Part shown: one piece after another, positions 9,109 to 16,875 of the stretch
Numbering within the stretch: the stretch's first letter is position 1
Layout of the letters: the number at the start of each line of letters is the position of its first letter
Origin: Adlercreutzia murintestinalis
GTDB lineage: Bacteria; Actinomycetota; Coriobacteriia; Coriobacteriales; Eggerthellaceae
DNA: 64,000 bases
Direction: 5' to 3'
Assembly (NCBI RefSeq): GCF_943192905.1
Contig: NZ_CALPCC010000008.1
Location: 1-64,000 of the forward strand
Translations under genes and position numbers: made by a program
The notes under the pieces: generated by a model
The model's database searches: none
Told to the model about the DNA's origin: nothing
The model's input: only the letters and a program-made list of their open reading frames with translations

Positions 9109-9666
9109 ATGAAGAAGATCATCTCCATTATGACCGCGGTAGCGTTGGTGGCAGGCGCGCTATGCTTGGTAGGCTGTGGCCAGAACAACGAGCAGCTGAT
9201 CCGCGAGAAGCTGACCGAGGAACTGGATACGTTCAAGAACCAGGACGACTCCGCTTTGAGCAGCATCGCCACCGCCATGGAAAACGAAGGGCTCGATGAG
9301 ATGGGGATCGACTCGCAGGAGTTCGCCGCGGCTGTGCTGGATGGCTTCGATTACACCATTGATGACGTGCAGGTCAACGGCGATACCGCTAACGCAACGG
9401 TGACCATCGTCTCCAAGAGCAGCTCTGATTTCACTCAGCGCATCACCGAGGTCGCGCAGACGCTCGTTGACGATCCGGCCATTGCCGAGCTGACCTCGGA
9501 AGAGAAGATGAGCAAGTTGGGCGAGGCCGTCATGCAGGCGTTCGATGAGACCGAAGTGGTTACCGAGACCGCCACCATCGAATACAAGCTGAACAACAAC
9601 ACCTGGGAGCCGGTGGACGGCAGCAACTCCCTGGCTTCGCTGGACAGCATCGTCTTCGCTCGGTAA
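9109..9666 (+). CDS. Secreted lipoprotein of unknown function (DUF4878/DUF5105-like)
   Basis: A 185-residue protein with a lipoprotein signal peptide: basic MKK, a hydrophobic core, then a lipobox LVGC with the lipidated Cys at 23. The mature part is acidic and alpha/beta in pattern. An N-terminal helical stretch (IREKLTEELDTFKNQ) is followed by a strand-rich segment (YTIDDVQVNGDTANATVTIV) and a C-terminal strand containing NNNTWEPVDG. This resembles the small NTF2-like lipoproteins common in gut Actinobacteria and Firmicutes, but no precise family is certain. The start has AGAAGGG at good spacing. The DUF308 membrane protein follows 60 bp downstream on the same strand, likely in one transcript. 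Confidence 0.75.
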   Translation: MKKIISIMTAVALVAGALCLVGCGQNNEQLIREKLTEELDTFKNQDDSALSSIATAMENEGLDEMGIDSQEFAAAVLDGFDYTIDDVQVNGDTANATVTIVSKSSSDFTQRITEVAQTLVDDPAIAELTSEEKMSKLGEAVMQAFDETEVVTETATIEYKLNNNTWEPVDGSNSLASLDSIVFAR

Positions 9667-9726
9667 GTCAGCGCAAAGCTGGTAAGAACGTAACGCACGC
9701 GCCGACCGGGAAGAAAGGAGCGCATC

Positions 9727-10296
9727 ATGGAAACCCTCTTCAAGGCCATCAGATCGAACATGTTCGTGCAGGCCATCTTGTTCATCTTGCTGGGACTCTT
9801 CTTGATCCTGTGGCCCGGCGTTACCGTGATGACGGTCATTTACCTGTTCGGCGCCCTGTTCGCCCTGTCGGGTGCGGCATCGCTCATTGCGTATGCCCGC
9901 CCGAACGGGGCCGACCGCCACTCCCCCAGCGTGCTGACAACCGGTGTGCTGTGCCTGCTCATCGCGCTGGTCGCCTTCGTCTTCCCGGAAGCTGTTGCTG
10001 GGTTCTTCTCCATCATCGCAGGCATCATCATCGCGCTGTGCGGCATCGTGTGCGCCATCCGCTCTATCGAGTTGCGCCGCTTCAACGACAACTCCTGGAT
10101 AGCGCCGCTGATCATTGGCCTTCTTGTGGCCGCAGGCGGTATCGTCATCATCGTGAACCCGTTCGAGTCGGCCGCCACCTTCATCTTGGTGCTGGGCGTC
10201 ATCATGCTCGTGAACGGCGCATGCGAGCTGTTCATGGAATACCAGCTGAAGCGCCTTCAGAAAGCAGACATCCAGAACGCAAACGACGCATTGTAG
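9727..10296 (+). CDS. HdeD/DUF308 family membrane protein
   Basis: A 189-residue integral membrane protein with six predicted transmembrane helices in three hairpins. Each hairpin has the family signature of a helix, a short proline/glycine turn and a small-residue helix (for example ILLGLFLILWPG, LIALVAFVFPEAVAG, GGIVIIVNPFESAATF). DUF308 includes E. coli HdeD, an acid-stress membrane protein; biochemical function is unknown. The ATG at 9727 follows AAAGGAG by 7 bases. It sits behind the lipoprotein gene. Its stop codon lies inside a degenerate 21-bp tandem repeat that fills the gap to convergent corA. Confidence 0.8.
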   Translation: METLFKAIRSNMFVQAILFILLGLFLILWPGVTVMTVIYLFGALFALSGAASLIAYARPNGADRHSPSVLTTGVLCLLIALVAFVFPEAVAGFFSIIAGIIIALCGIVCAIRSIELRRFNDNSWIAPLIIGLLVAAGGIVIIVNPFESAATFILVLGVIMLVNGACELFMEYQLKRLQKADIQNANDAL

Positions 10297-10380
10297 CCGG
10301 GCGTCCCACCATCGTAGCTGGACGACCCGCCATCATGGCTGAGCGTTCCTGCGTCCCCCTACCATCGTAGCGGGCGTTCC
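10293..10380. repeat. Degenerate 21-bp tandem repeat between convergent genes
   Basis: Two clear 21-bp copies (10293-10313 and 10314-10334) both run GTAGC(C/T)GG(A/G)CG ... CCATC and differ at four positions. A longer, diverged third copy (10335-10366) also ends in CCATC. A partial fourth, GTAGCGGGCGTTCC, closes at 10380. The array fills the space between the DUF308 stop and the corA stop, overlapping the DUF308 stop codon and the last base of corA. It has no visible hairpin terminator of its own. Confidence 0.6.
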
Positions 10381-11336
10381 TATAGCCACCGCTTCCGATA
10401 GAACAGCACCAAAAGTGCGACGATGCAGACGGCGAACACTCCTAGCATCACCGCCCACATCGCAGGAACATCCGCGCCGGGCAGGGTCACCAGATTCATG
10501 CCGAACCATCCTGTGACCAACGTCATGGGGGCCAGTATCACCGTCACGATGGTGAGCAGCTGCATGATGGAATTCTGACGCAGATCGATATGGGTCTGAT
10601 GCAGCTCATGAAGCTGTAAGCTGTATTCGCGCAGTGTGTCCGCTCGATTGCTCAGGCGATCGGCCAGGTTCTCGATATGATCGAACTGACGCGCTTCCTC
10701 GTGCGACATCATCTTATTCTCGTTGTCGGAGAGCATGGCGCCCATCGTGGCAAGCTGCTGATAGAACGCCGCGAACCGCATGGAGAGCCGTCGGTATCCC
10801 ATGATCTGGGAGGTGCGCACCTCGGTATTGAGGTCCATCATGGCCTCTTCCAGATCTTCCATGTTATCTTCTATGGTGCCCATGTAATCCAGATCGTCCA
10901 GCATCAGATACTTCATGAACACATAGAGACAATGAGCCACCGAGGTGCTGCGCAGCACGCCGGCTTGCACGATCTGCGCGAGCACGTGCTTCGCCGCTGC
11001 GCCATCGTCCACGAAGACCAGCTTGCGCTTGTCCAAAAAGAAAGCGAACGTATCTGGATCCGCCGCTTCAAGAGAGCGTGCAGGAACGGAGAACGAGCCC
11101 ATCACATGGTCAGGATAGATATCCACATAGTTGCTCTCAGCATCAGCCAGTGTCTGAGAGGTGGCAAGATCGGTGCAATCCTCAAGGCCAAGCTGGCAGA
11201 ACTGAGCGGGGGTGAGTACTTCAACAACGGGCAGCGCGCTGGTCGCAGCCTCGTCTGCCGATACCTCGACCAGATTCGAGGCGAGCGTGCTCGCTTGAAG
11301 CGCCCCGACCGAGCGCAGCTCGTAGTAGATGGACAT
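10380..11336 (-). CDS. corA: CorA-family divalent cation (Mg2+/Co2+) transporter
   Basis: Membrane channel protein of 318 residues, the usual CorA size. The long N-terminal cytosolic domain is mostly acidic and helical. The conserved stalk helix precedes two C-terminal transmembrane helices. The diagnostic GMN motif is present in GWFGMNLV between the helices. The protein ends with a short basic tail (YRKRWL), as in the family. It lies 29 bp downstream of ribH on the same strand, so it may be the last gene of the riboflavin operon; why a metal channel would be there is not clear. The start has a weak GGAAG Shine-Dalgarno. Confidence 0.88.
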   Translation of the reverse strand: MSIYYELRSVGALQASTLASNLVEVSADEAATSALPVVEVLTPAQFCQLGLEDCTDLATSQTLADAESNYVDIYPDHVMGSFSVPARSLEAADPDTFAFFLDKRKLVFVDDGAAAKHVLAQIVQAGVLRSTSVAHCLYVFMKYLMLDDLDYMGTIEDNMEDLEEAMMDLNTEVRTSQIMGYRRLSMRFAAFYQQLATMGAMLSDNENKMMSHEEARQFDHIENLADRLSNRADTLREYSLQLHELHQTHIDLRQNSIMQLLTIVTVILAPMTLVTGWFGMNLVTLPGADVPAMWAVMLGVFAVCIVALLVLFYRKRWL

Positions 11337-11365
11337 GAGCGCGTCTTCCGCTGCGCGTCGCCGCG

Positions 11366-11830
11366 TCAGGCCATGGCGCGCATCAGGTTCACCATCTCAA
11401 TGGCACCTTCGGCGCATTCGCTTCCCTTGTTGCCCGCCTTGCTCCCCGCACGCTCAATGGCCTGCTCGATGGTATCGGTGGTGATAACGCCGAACATCAC
11501 CGGCACACCAGCCTGCAAGGATACCTGGGCAATGCCCTTGCTCACCTCGGCGCACACGTAGTCGTAGTGCGTGGTGGCGCCACGAATGACCGCACCCAGG
11601 CAGATGACCGCATCATAGCGGCCGCTCTGTGCCATCTTCTGCGCTGCAAGGGGTATTTCAAAAGCGCCAGGCACCCAGGCAACGTCAATATCCTCCGCTG
11701 CAACCTGATGGCGCATGAGCGCATCTTGAGCTCCACTGAGCAGTCGCGCGGTGATGAAATCATTGAAACGGCTGGCAACGATACCGAAACGCGCACCCTT
11801 CGCAACCAGCTCACCTTGGAACACCGTCAT
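11366..11830 (-). CDS. ribH: 6,7-dimethyl-8-ribityllumazine synthase
   Basis: Condenses 5-amino-6-ribitylamino-uracil with 3,4-dihydroxy-2-butanone 4-phosphate to give the riboflavin precursor lumazine. The 154 residues are typical for the capsid-forming enzyme. Visible motifs are RFNDFI near the N-terminus, [25 protein letters not shown] (substrate loop with the catalytic His) and [16 protein letters not shown]. It follows ribE by 15 bp with an AAAGGCGG Shine-Dalgarno. No ribBA is present in the window, so the butanone phosphate must come from a gene elsewhere. Confidence 0.97.
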   Translation of the reverse strand: MTVFQGELVAKGARFGIVASRFNDFITARLLSGAQDALMRHQVAAEDIDVAWVPGAFEIPLAAQKMAQSGRYDAVICLGAVIRGATTHYDYVCAEVSKGIAQVSLQAGVPVMFGVITTDTIEQAIERAGSKAGNKGSECAEGAIEMVNLMRAMA

Positions 11831-11845
11831 GTTCGCCGCCTTTCG

Positions 11846-12481
11846 TTAGAAACCGTTTTGGACCAAAAAATCCATCGTGATGCCTGAGGATTCTTGTGCG
11901 CCCATCAACTTCTCGATGTATTTTCCTATGATATCGCACTCCACGTTGAGCGCGTCACCAACCCGCTTATCGCACAGGTTCGTATGCGCGAAGGTGTGCG
12001 GGATGACCGAGACCTCGAACGTGGCGGCATCGACCGCGGTCACGGTCAAACTGATGCCGTCAAGAGCCACCGACCCTTTTTCCACGATCAGCGGCGTGAG
12101 ATGCGCAGCATCGGCGATGCGAATGCGCACCGCGTTGTCGTCGTGCGCAAACGATGCGATGCGCGCGGTGCCGTCAATGTGACCCGAAACCAAATGCCCG
12201 CCAAGCCGGTCGGACAGGCGCAGCGCCCGTTCCAGATTCACGGGGCTGCCCGGACGCAGCTGCCCCAGATCGGTGCGGGTCAACGTTTCGGGCATGGCGT
12301 CGGCCATAAATCCGCTCGCTGACAGATCGGTCACCGTGAGGCAGACGCCGTTCACGCTGATGCTGTCGCCCAGCTTCGTGCCCTCGACCACCGTGGATGC
12401 CTTGAGCGCGATCGTAGCTGAGCGCGCGCCGGGCGTGATGCGCTCAACGCTGCCGACCTCTTCTACGATACCGGTGAACAT
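11846..12481 (-). CDS. ribE: Riboflavin synthase, alpha chain
   Basis: Dismutates two lumazine molecules to riboflavin plus a pyrimidine that is recycled. The 211 residues hold two repeated lumazine-binding barrels. Each opens with a matching motif: MFTGIVEEVG at the N-terminus and HLVSGHIDGTA at about residue 100. GDSISVNGVCLTV and KGSVALDGISLTV are the duplicated strand pairs. Its start lies 19 bp inside the end of ribD, pointing to translational coupling. It is the middle gene of ribD-ribE-ribH. Confidence 0.96.
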   Translation of the reverse strand: MFTGIVEEVGSVERITPGARSATIALKASTVVEGTKLGDSISVNGVCLTVTDLSASGFMADAMPETLTRTDLGQLRPGSPVNLERALRLSDRLGGHLVSGHIDGTARIASFAHDDNAVRIRIADAAHLTPLIVEKGSVALDGISLTVTAVDAATFEVSVIPHTFAHTNLCDKRVGDALNVECDIIGKYIEKLMGAQESSGITMDFLVQNGF

Positions 12482-13608
12482 GGCTCATCCTCGTTTCCTG
12501 ACGTATACCGCACATCGCCCTCGATCAGGATATCATCCCCTAAGGCCGTCGTCTGCGCGTTGACAAGCGACGCGCATGCCGATGGCTCAGCCACGCCGCG
12601 GCCCGCAAGAGGACCAGGGGCCGAAGCGCCGCCGAACAGCTTAGGCGCAAGGTATGCCTGCACCCGATCGATCAAGTGCGCATCGAAGAGAGCACCCAAA
12701 AGCACCGGTCCACCCTCTACGATCACGCTGGAAATACCACGCTTTCCCAATGCGTCCACCAACTGCGGCAGCGGCACATGATCATCAGGAGTTACCGGCA
12801 ATGCAAGCACCTCGCAACCCGCCTGTTCATAAGGCGCCAAGCGCGTCGTGTCGCTCGCGCCTCCCACGATGAGCGTGGGGTGCTCGTGCGCGGTTCGCAC
12901 GAGCTGGCTTGTGAGCGGCGTGCGCATGTGCGTGTCGCAGACGATGCGCATCGGCTGATGAGCGCCTTCCACCCCGCGCACGGTCAGCGCAGGGTCATCG
13001 GCGAGCACCGTGCCCACTCCAACCAGAATGGCGGCGGCGCGGGCACGATCCTCATGCACGCGCCCGCGCGCGTCCGCGCCCGTGATCCACCGGGATGCGC
13101 CCGTGCGCGTAGCCACCTTGCCATCCAACGTCATGGCATATTTCGCAACAACCAACGGGCGTCCCGTTGTGATGAAGTGGAAGAAGGCGCGGTTCAGTGC
13201 ATCACATTCCGCGCGCATCACGCCTTCGTCCACCCGAATGTCAGCGTGCCGCAATCGCGCGATGCCTTTGCCAGCCACCAAGGGGTTTGGGTCGGCCGAC
13301 CCGACCACCACGCGCGCCACGCCCGCCTCGATGAGCGCATCACAGCACGGCGGCTGCTTACCGGTGTGCGCACAGGGCTCAAGCGTGACGTACGCAGTGG
13401 CGCCAGCCGGATCAATACCGGCACGCTCGCAGGCGACCAGCGCCTCGCGCTCGGCATGGGGCGCACCATAGCAGGTGTGCCACCCTTCGCCGAGCACCTG
13501 ACCATCGCGCACGATAACGCAGCCGACCTGCGGGTTCGGCGCGACCCATCCACCTCCGCGCGCCGCGAGTTCAAGCGCGCGAGCCATATAGTCGGCATCC
13601 GAGAACAC
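12463..13608 (-). CDS. ribD: Bifunctional riboflavin deaminase/reductase RibD
   Basis: Carries out the deamination and NADPH-dependent side-chain reduction steps of riboflavin synthesis in one 381-residue chain. The N-terminal zinc deaminase shows HAEREAL and PCAHTGKQPPCCDAL, with metal-binding His and Cys residues. The C-terminal reductase begins near RPLVVAKYAMTLDGK and contains TGADARGRVHEDRA. The start is GTG at 13608, one base after the DUF362 stop (TAGcGTG); it gives the usual DADYMARALELA opening. No FMN riboswitch can fit upstream because the DUF362 gene abuts it, so control must come from the DUF362 promoter or an internal one. Confidence 0.96.
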   Translation of the reverse strand: MFSDADYMARALELAARGGGWVAPNPQVGCVIVRDGQVLGEGWHTCYGAPHAEREALVACERAGIDPAGATAYVTLEPCAHTGKQPPCCDALIEAGVARVVVGSADPNPLVAGKGIARLRHADIRVDEGVMRAECDALNRAFFHFITTGRPLVVAKYAMTLDGKVATRTGASRWITGADARGRVHEDRARAAAILVGVGTVLADDPALTVRGVEGAHQPMRIVCDTHMRTPLTSQLVRTAHEHPTLIVGGASDTTRLAPYEQAGCEVLALPVTPDDHVPLPQLVDALGKRGISSVIVEGGPVLLGALFDAHLIDRVQAYLAPKLFGGASAPGPLAGRGVAEPSACASLVNAQTTALGDDILIEGDVRYTSGNEDEPCSPVS

Positions 13609-13609
13609 G

Positions 13610-14491
13610 CTATACCTCGATCAGTTCGTAATCCTTGCTGCCATATCCCAAGCGCGCCGCATGGTCGATGATCTTCGTGCCTTGCTTCGACTCGATGCGC
13701 TCGACCAAATGATCGCGTCCCGGATCGCTTGAGCCATAGACCGCATCGATACACGCCTGATCGATGGCAACCGGATCGGTGGAGGCGAAGATGCCGATAT
13801 CTGCCATGCAGGGGTCTTCTGCCACCGCGCAGCAGTCACAGTCGACTGAGAGGTTCACCGCGATGTTCACGAACGCCAGATTGCTGCCGAAGTGATTCAC
13901 CACCGTCTCGGCAGCCTCAGCCATAGCCTCCAGGAAATCTTCCTGCGTGGCATGCTTATCCCAGAAATCACCCTGCACGGTGCTCGCGGCACCGGTATGG
14001 ATGAGCACCTTGCCCGCATTGGAAGCGCACCCGATGGAGAGCTGCTTGAGCGCGCCGCCGAAACCGCCCATAGGGTGCCCCTTGAAGTGGCTGAGCACCA
14101 GCATGGACTGATAGTCCATCAGATGCTTGCCCACCAAGTTCTCATGCAGCACCCGCCCGTTCTCAATGGGAAACGACACGTCGGGGCCATCGGCATCCAT
14201 GATGTCCACCTCGAAGAACTCGGTCCACCCATGCGCCGCCATCAGCTTCTCGTGCTTCTCGGTGGCGTCGCGCGCACCCTCGTAGGCGGTGTTGCACTCC
14301 ACGATGGTGCCATCCACCTCTTCCACTATGGGGCGCATGAACTCAGGGTGTAGGTAGTTCTGATTGCCCTGTTCACCTGAGTGCACCTTCACCGCCACCT
14401 TCCCCGGCAGCTTGACGCCTAACTTCTCGTAAAGGCGCACCACGCTCTGTGGGCTGATGTCCGTTGTGAAATAGACCTTCGATCTCGCCAT
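13610..14491 (-). CDS. DUF362 domain-containing protein
   Basis: A 293-residue DUF362 protein; some members of the family carry iron-sulfur clusters, but the function is unknown. The core motif region is ISPQSVVRLYEKLGVKLPG, then SMLVLSHFKGHPMGGFGGALKQLSIG. A Cys cluster CDCCAVAEDPC (about residues 226-236) precedes the DIGIFASTDPVAIDQA motif, which is diagnostic. No separate C-terminal 2x[4Fe-4S] ferredoxin domain is visible, unlike many homologues. The start at 14491 has AAAGGAG 9 bases upstream; longer in-frame extensions lack one. It is the first gene of a compact run into ribD and lies divergently 112 bp from the ABC binding-protein gene. Confidence 0.85.
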   Translation of the reverse strand: MARSKVYFTTDISPQSVVRLYEKLGVKLPGKVAVKVHSGEQGNQNYLHPEFMRPIVEEVDGTIVECNTAYEGARDATEKHEKLMAAHGWTEFFEVDIMDADGPDVSFPIENGRVLHENLVGKHLMDYQSMLVLSHFKGHPMGGFGGALKQLSIGCASNAGKVLIHTGAASTVQGDFWDKHATQEDFLEAMAEAAETVVNHFGSNLAFVNIAVNLSVDCDCCAVAEDPCMADIGIFASTDPVAIDQACIDAVYGSSDPGRDHLVERIESKQGTKIIDHAARLGYGSKDYELIEV

Positions 14492-14603
14492 GACTGGGGG
14501 CTCCTTTCGGATAGAATCTGTTCTTTGCATGATACAACGCGCGCATGCGCGTAGGAAAGCAGGTGCGCCAACGCCTGCAAAGACAAAGAATAGGAGTCCC
14601 CTT

Positions 14604-15614
14604 GTGAGAATCAACGCTTTGAAGGCGATGGTCGTGAGCGCATGCGCTGCCCTCGCGCTCGCCAGTTGTGTAGGATGCTCGACCCCCGCATCGACACCGA
14701 GCGAAACCGAAGCCGCCGTCGTTCGCGTCGGCACCATGCCCACCGAAGATATCCTGCCTTTATGGGTGGCACAAGACAGTAACATGGCTGCCGCCGATGG
14801 CACCACTGTTGAGGTGGTTCCCTTCGATTCCGCCCAGGCGCTTTCCGCCGCCATCACCGCAGGCGAGGTGGATATGGCCATGACCGATATCATGCGCGCA
14901 GCCAAGCTGACCGAGAGCGGCACCGCCGTCGATCTGGAATGGGTGACGCTGGGCGAGATGGCGAGCCAGGGCGTGTTCGGCATCTTGGCGCCCGCCGATG
15001 CGCCATACAGCACGCTTCAAGAAATGGCCGCCTATGCTGCCGATTCCGCGAGCGCCGATCTGCACGGCGTTGGCGTGGGAGCGAACACGGTGCCCGAATA
15101 CGTGTTCAACATGCTCTGCGCCGAAGCGGACGTGACCATACCCTCGGAGGAAGTTGCCAGCCTGCCCGAGCGCTACGGCCTGGTCGCCTCCGGGCAGCTG
15201 ATGGGCGCGGCGCTTCCGGCCCCCCTGCTGGCCCTTGGTGAGGCGAACGGCATGAAGGTCATTGCTGACGATTCGCAAGGCAGCAACATCTCGCAATCGG
15301 TCATGGTGGCGCGCGCCGAGTGGGCCGCCGAAAACGAGCAGGCTGTGCTCGATGTGGCCGAGATCTGGGATGGCGCGGTGAAGCTTTTGACCGACGACCC
15401 TGAGGCGTATCACGATATCTTGGTGACCAACGCCAATCTGAACGAGACCATCGCGGAGAGCTATCCTATCAGCAGCTACCCCAACGCGCTGAGCAACGGA
15501 GCGCTGGTGCATCCGAGCGATACGATGGTGCAGCCCGTGCTCGATTGGATGAGGTCACGCGGGTATGGCGGCGCTGTCTCCTATGATGCAGCCACAGGAG
15601 CTATGAGCCTGTAG
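14604..15614 (+). CDS. ABC transporter substrate-binding lipoprotein (NMT1/THI5, SsuA/TauA-like)
   Basis: Extracytoplasmic solute-binding protein of 336 residues, first gene of the plus-strand hydrogenase/transport region. GTG at 14604 was chosen because TAGGAG lies 8 bases upstream and it opens a clean lipoprotein signal peptide with lipobox LASC. The mature part begins with the class's opening strand VVRVGTMPTEDILPLWVA. A helix-strand pattern follows, including AALSAAITAGEVDMAMTDI-type lobes and KVIADDSQGSN. NMT1-like proteins bind small anions or pyrimidines (sulfonates, nitrate, HMP); the ligand here cannot be read from the sequence. A permease follows 6 bp downstream, but no ATPase is adjacent. 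Confidence 0.85.
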   Translation: MRINALKAMVVSACAALALASCVGCSTPASTPSETEAAVVRVGTMPTEDILPLWVAQDSNMAAADGTTVEVVPFDSAQALSAAITAGEVDMAMTDIMRAAKLTESGTAVDLEWVTLGEMASQGVFGILAPADAPYSTLQEMAAYAADSASADLHGVGVGANTVPEYVFNMLCAEADVTIPSEEVASLPERYGLVASGQLMGAALPAPLLALGEANGMKVIADDSQGSNISQSVMVARAEWAAENEQAVLDVAEIWDGAVKLLTDDPEAYHDILVTNANLNETIAESYPISSYPNALSNGALVHPSDTMVQPVLDWMRSRGYGGAVSYDAATGAMSL

Positions 15615-15620
15615 GCGCAC

Positions 15621-16352
15621 ATGGGCAAGGCGGTCGGATACATCTGGGGAACCCTGCTGGTCATCGCCGTGTGGTGGACGCTCGCGGCGGCCATCGGTTC
15701 CCCTGCGCTGCCCACCCCGGCCGCTACCGTACCGGTGTTGATCGCTCAATGCGGAGCCATCATGCCGGAGTTTTTGCTGAGCTTAGAGCGCATTTTAGTG
15801 GCCATGCTGATCGGCACGCTCATTGGCGCTCCCCTTGGTCTGGCGCTTGGACGCTCGCGACGCGCCGACCTCATCTTGGGCCCTGCGCTCTACATTCTCT
15901 ACCCTCTGCCCAAGATCGTGCTTCTGCCCATCCTGTTCGTGCTGCTCGGCATTGGGGGCGAGGCGAAAGTGACCCTCATTGCCATTGCTGTGTTCTTCCA
16001 GATGGTGGTCACCATGCGCGATGCCGCCCGTGCCATCCCTGAAACAGCCGTGGAATCCATGCGCAGCTTGGGCGCGGGGCGGCTGAGCACCTTCGCGCAC
16101 TTGATCGTGCCCGCCTCGCTGCCGTCGCTGTTCACCGCGTTGCGCATCACCACCGGAACGGCCGTGGCCATCCTGTTCATCGCTGAATCTATGGCGGGCA
16201 GCACCGGGCTTGGCTACTTTATCATGCATTCATGGTCGCTTCTCGAATACGCGCGCATGTTCGCGGGCATCATCGCCTTCGCCGTGATGGGCGTGCTGAT
16301 CTATGAGGCCTTCGATGTAGCTGAGCGGCGTTTCAGCACGTGGCGCAGCTAG
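15621..16352 (+). CDS. ABC importer permease (NitT/TauT/SsuC-like)
   Basis: A 243-residue inner-membrane permease with about six transmembrane helices. The cytoplasmic EAA loop, ESMRSLGAGRLSTFAHLIVP, is where an ATPase docks. The conserved LPKIVLLPILFVLLGIGGEAKV stretch is typical of the SsuC/TauC group (PF00528). It partners the binding lipoprotein immediately upstream. No ATP-binding subunit follows, because the next features are a tRNA gene and the hydrogenase operon. The nearest candidate ATPase is the one fused to a second permease at 22.3-22.96 kb (inference). Confidence 0.88.
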   Translation: MGKAVGYIWGTLLVIAVWWTLAAAIGSPALPTPAATVPVLIAQCGAIMPEFLLSLERILVAMLIGTLIGAPLGLALGRSRRADLILGPALYILYPLPKIVLLPILFVLLGIGGEAKVTLIAIAVFFQMVVTMRDAARAIPETAVESMRSLGAGRLSTFAHLIVPASLPSLFTALRITTGTAVAILFIAESMAGSTGLGYFIMHSWSLLEYARMFAGIIAFAVMGVLIYEAFDVAERRFSTWRS

Positions 16353-16488
16353 ACGAGCGAAACGCAGCATCCGCGCGACCCGGCGCAACGACCCAACGTG
16401 CAACCTAACACCGCATTCCAGCACCGCGACCGATACGATCCTCCTCCCCTCTCTCAAACCCCATCTTGGGCCCAGCCTAAAACCTCGA

Positions 16489-16516
16489 TTGCAGCGCCGC
16501 GTCGTTGCGCTATAAT
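16489..16516 (+). promoter_or_regulatory. Promoter of tRNA-Ala
   Basis: A -35 TTGCAG (16489-16494) and a perfect -10 TATAAT (16511-16516) are separated by 16 bp. The -10 ends 28 bases before the mature tRNA. Confidence 0.75.
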
Positions 16517-16544
16517 AGTTCGGCGCGGCAACAGCCGCATCCAT

Positions 16545-16620
16545 GGGGCATTAGCTCAGCTGGGAGAGCGCGTGGTTCGCAATCACGAGGTCAGGGGTTC
16601 GATCCCCCTATGCTCCACCA
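16545..16620 (+). tRNA. tRNA-Ala(CGC)
   Basis: A 76-base cloverleaf with encoded CCA. The acceptor GGGGCAT pairs with ATGCTCC and includes the G3-U70 wobble that identifies alanine tRNAs. The D arm is GCTC...GAGC, the anticodon loop TTCGCAA gives CGC (reads GCG), and the T arm is AGGGG-TTCGATC-CCCCT. It stands between the first ABC module and the hydrogenase operon, with its own promoter and terminator. Confidence 0.97.
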
Positions 16621-16628
16621 TGAATTTG

Positions 16629-16653
16629 AGAGCCGGTACACTCGGCTCTTTTT
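16629..16653 (+). terminator. Terminator of tRNA-Ala
   Basis: A 7-bp perfect stem AGAGCCG / CGGCTCT with a 7-base loop runs straight into a T-tract, 9 bases after the tRNA CCA. Confidence 0.85.
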
Positions 16654-16875
16654 CATTCCTGCACGGTTTGCAGGGAATCGAACCACAAGGTGCTCTTTAC
16701 CCGCATACAACGCGCGGGGCACCCTGCGGGCACGGCTCGGAACTCATAAGATTTCTCCCTATCGCCTAATCGTTATCACATCCGAAACATTCCTCGCTCA
16801 TACTTGACGCATTCGTATTCGGAACTGCCGCGCGCGAACCTTTGCGGCATCGATGCTTTCCGATGAAGGAGAACC

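Noticed and set aside
14540-14551. 12-bp palindrome CGCGCATGCGCG between the DUF362 and binding-protein genes
   Set aside because: In a GC-rich genome such alternating-GC palindromes arise often by chance, and it is not aligned with a clear promoter.
16660-16700. tRNA T-arm-like sequence on the minus strand (GGTTCGATTCCCTGC)
   Set aside because: The T-stem does not pair properly and no other cloverleaf arms are present; not a tRNA, and not a repeat of the tRNA-Ala 3' end, so no attachment site.
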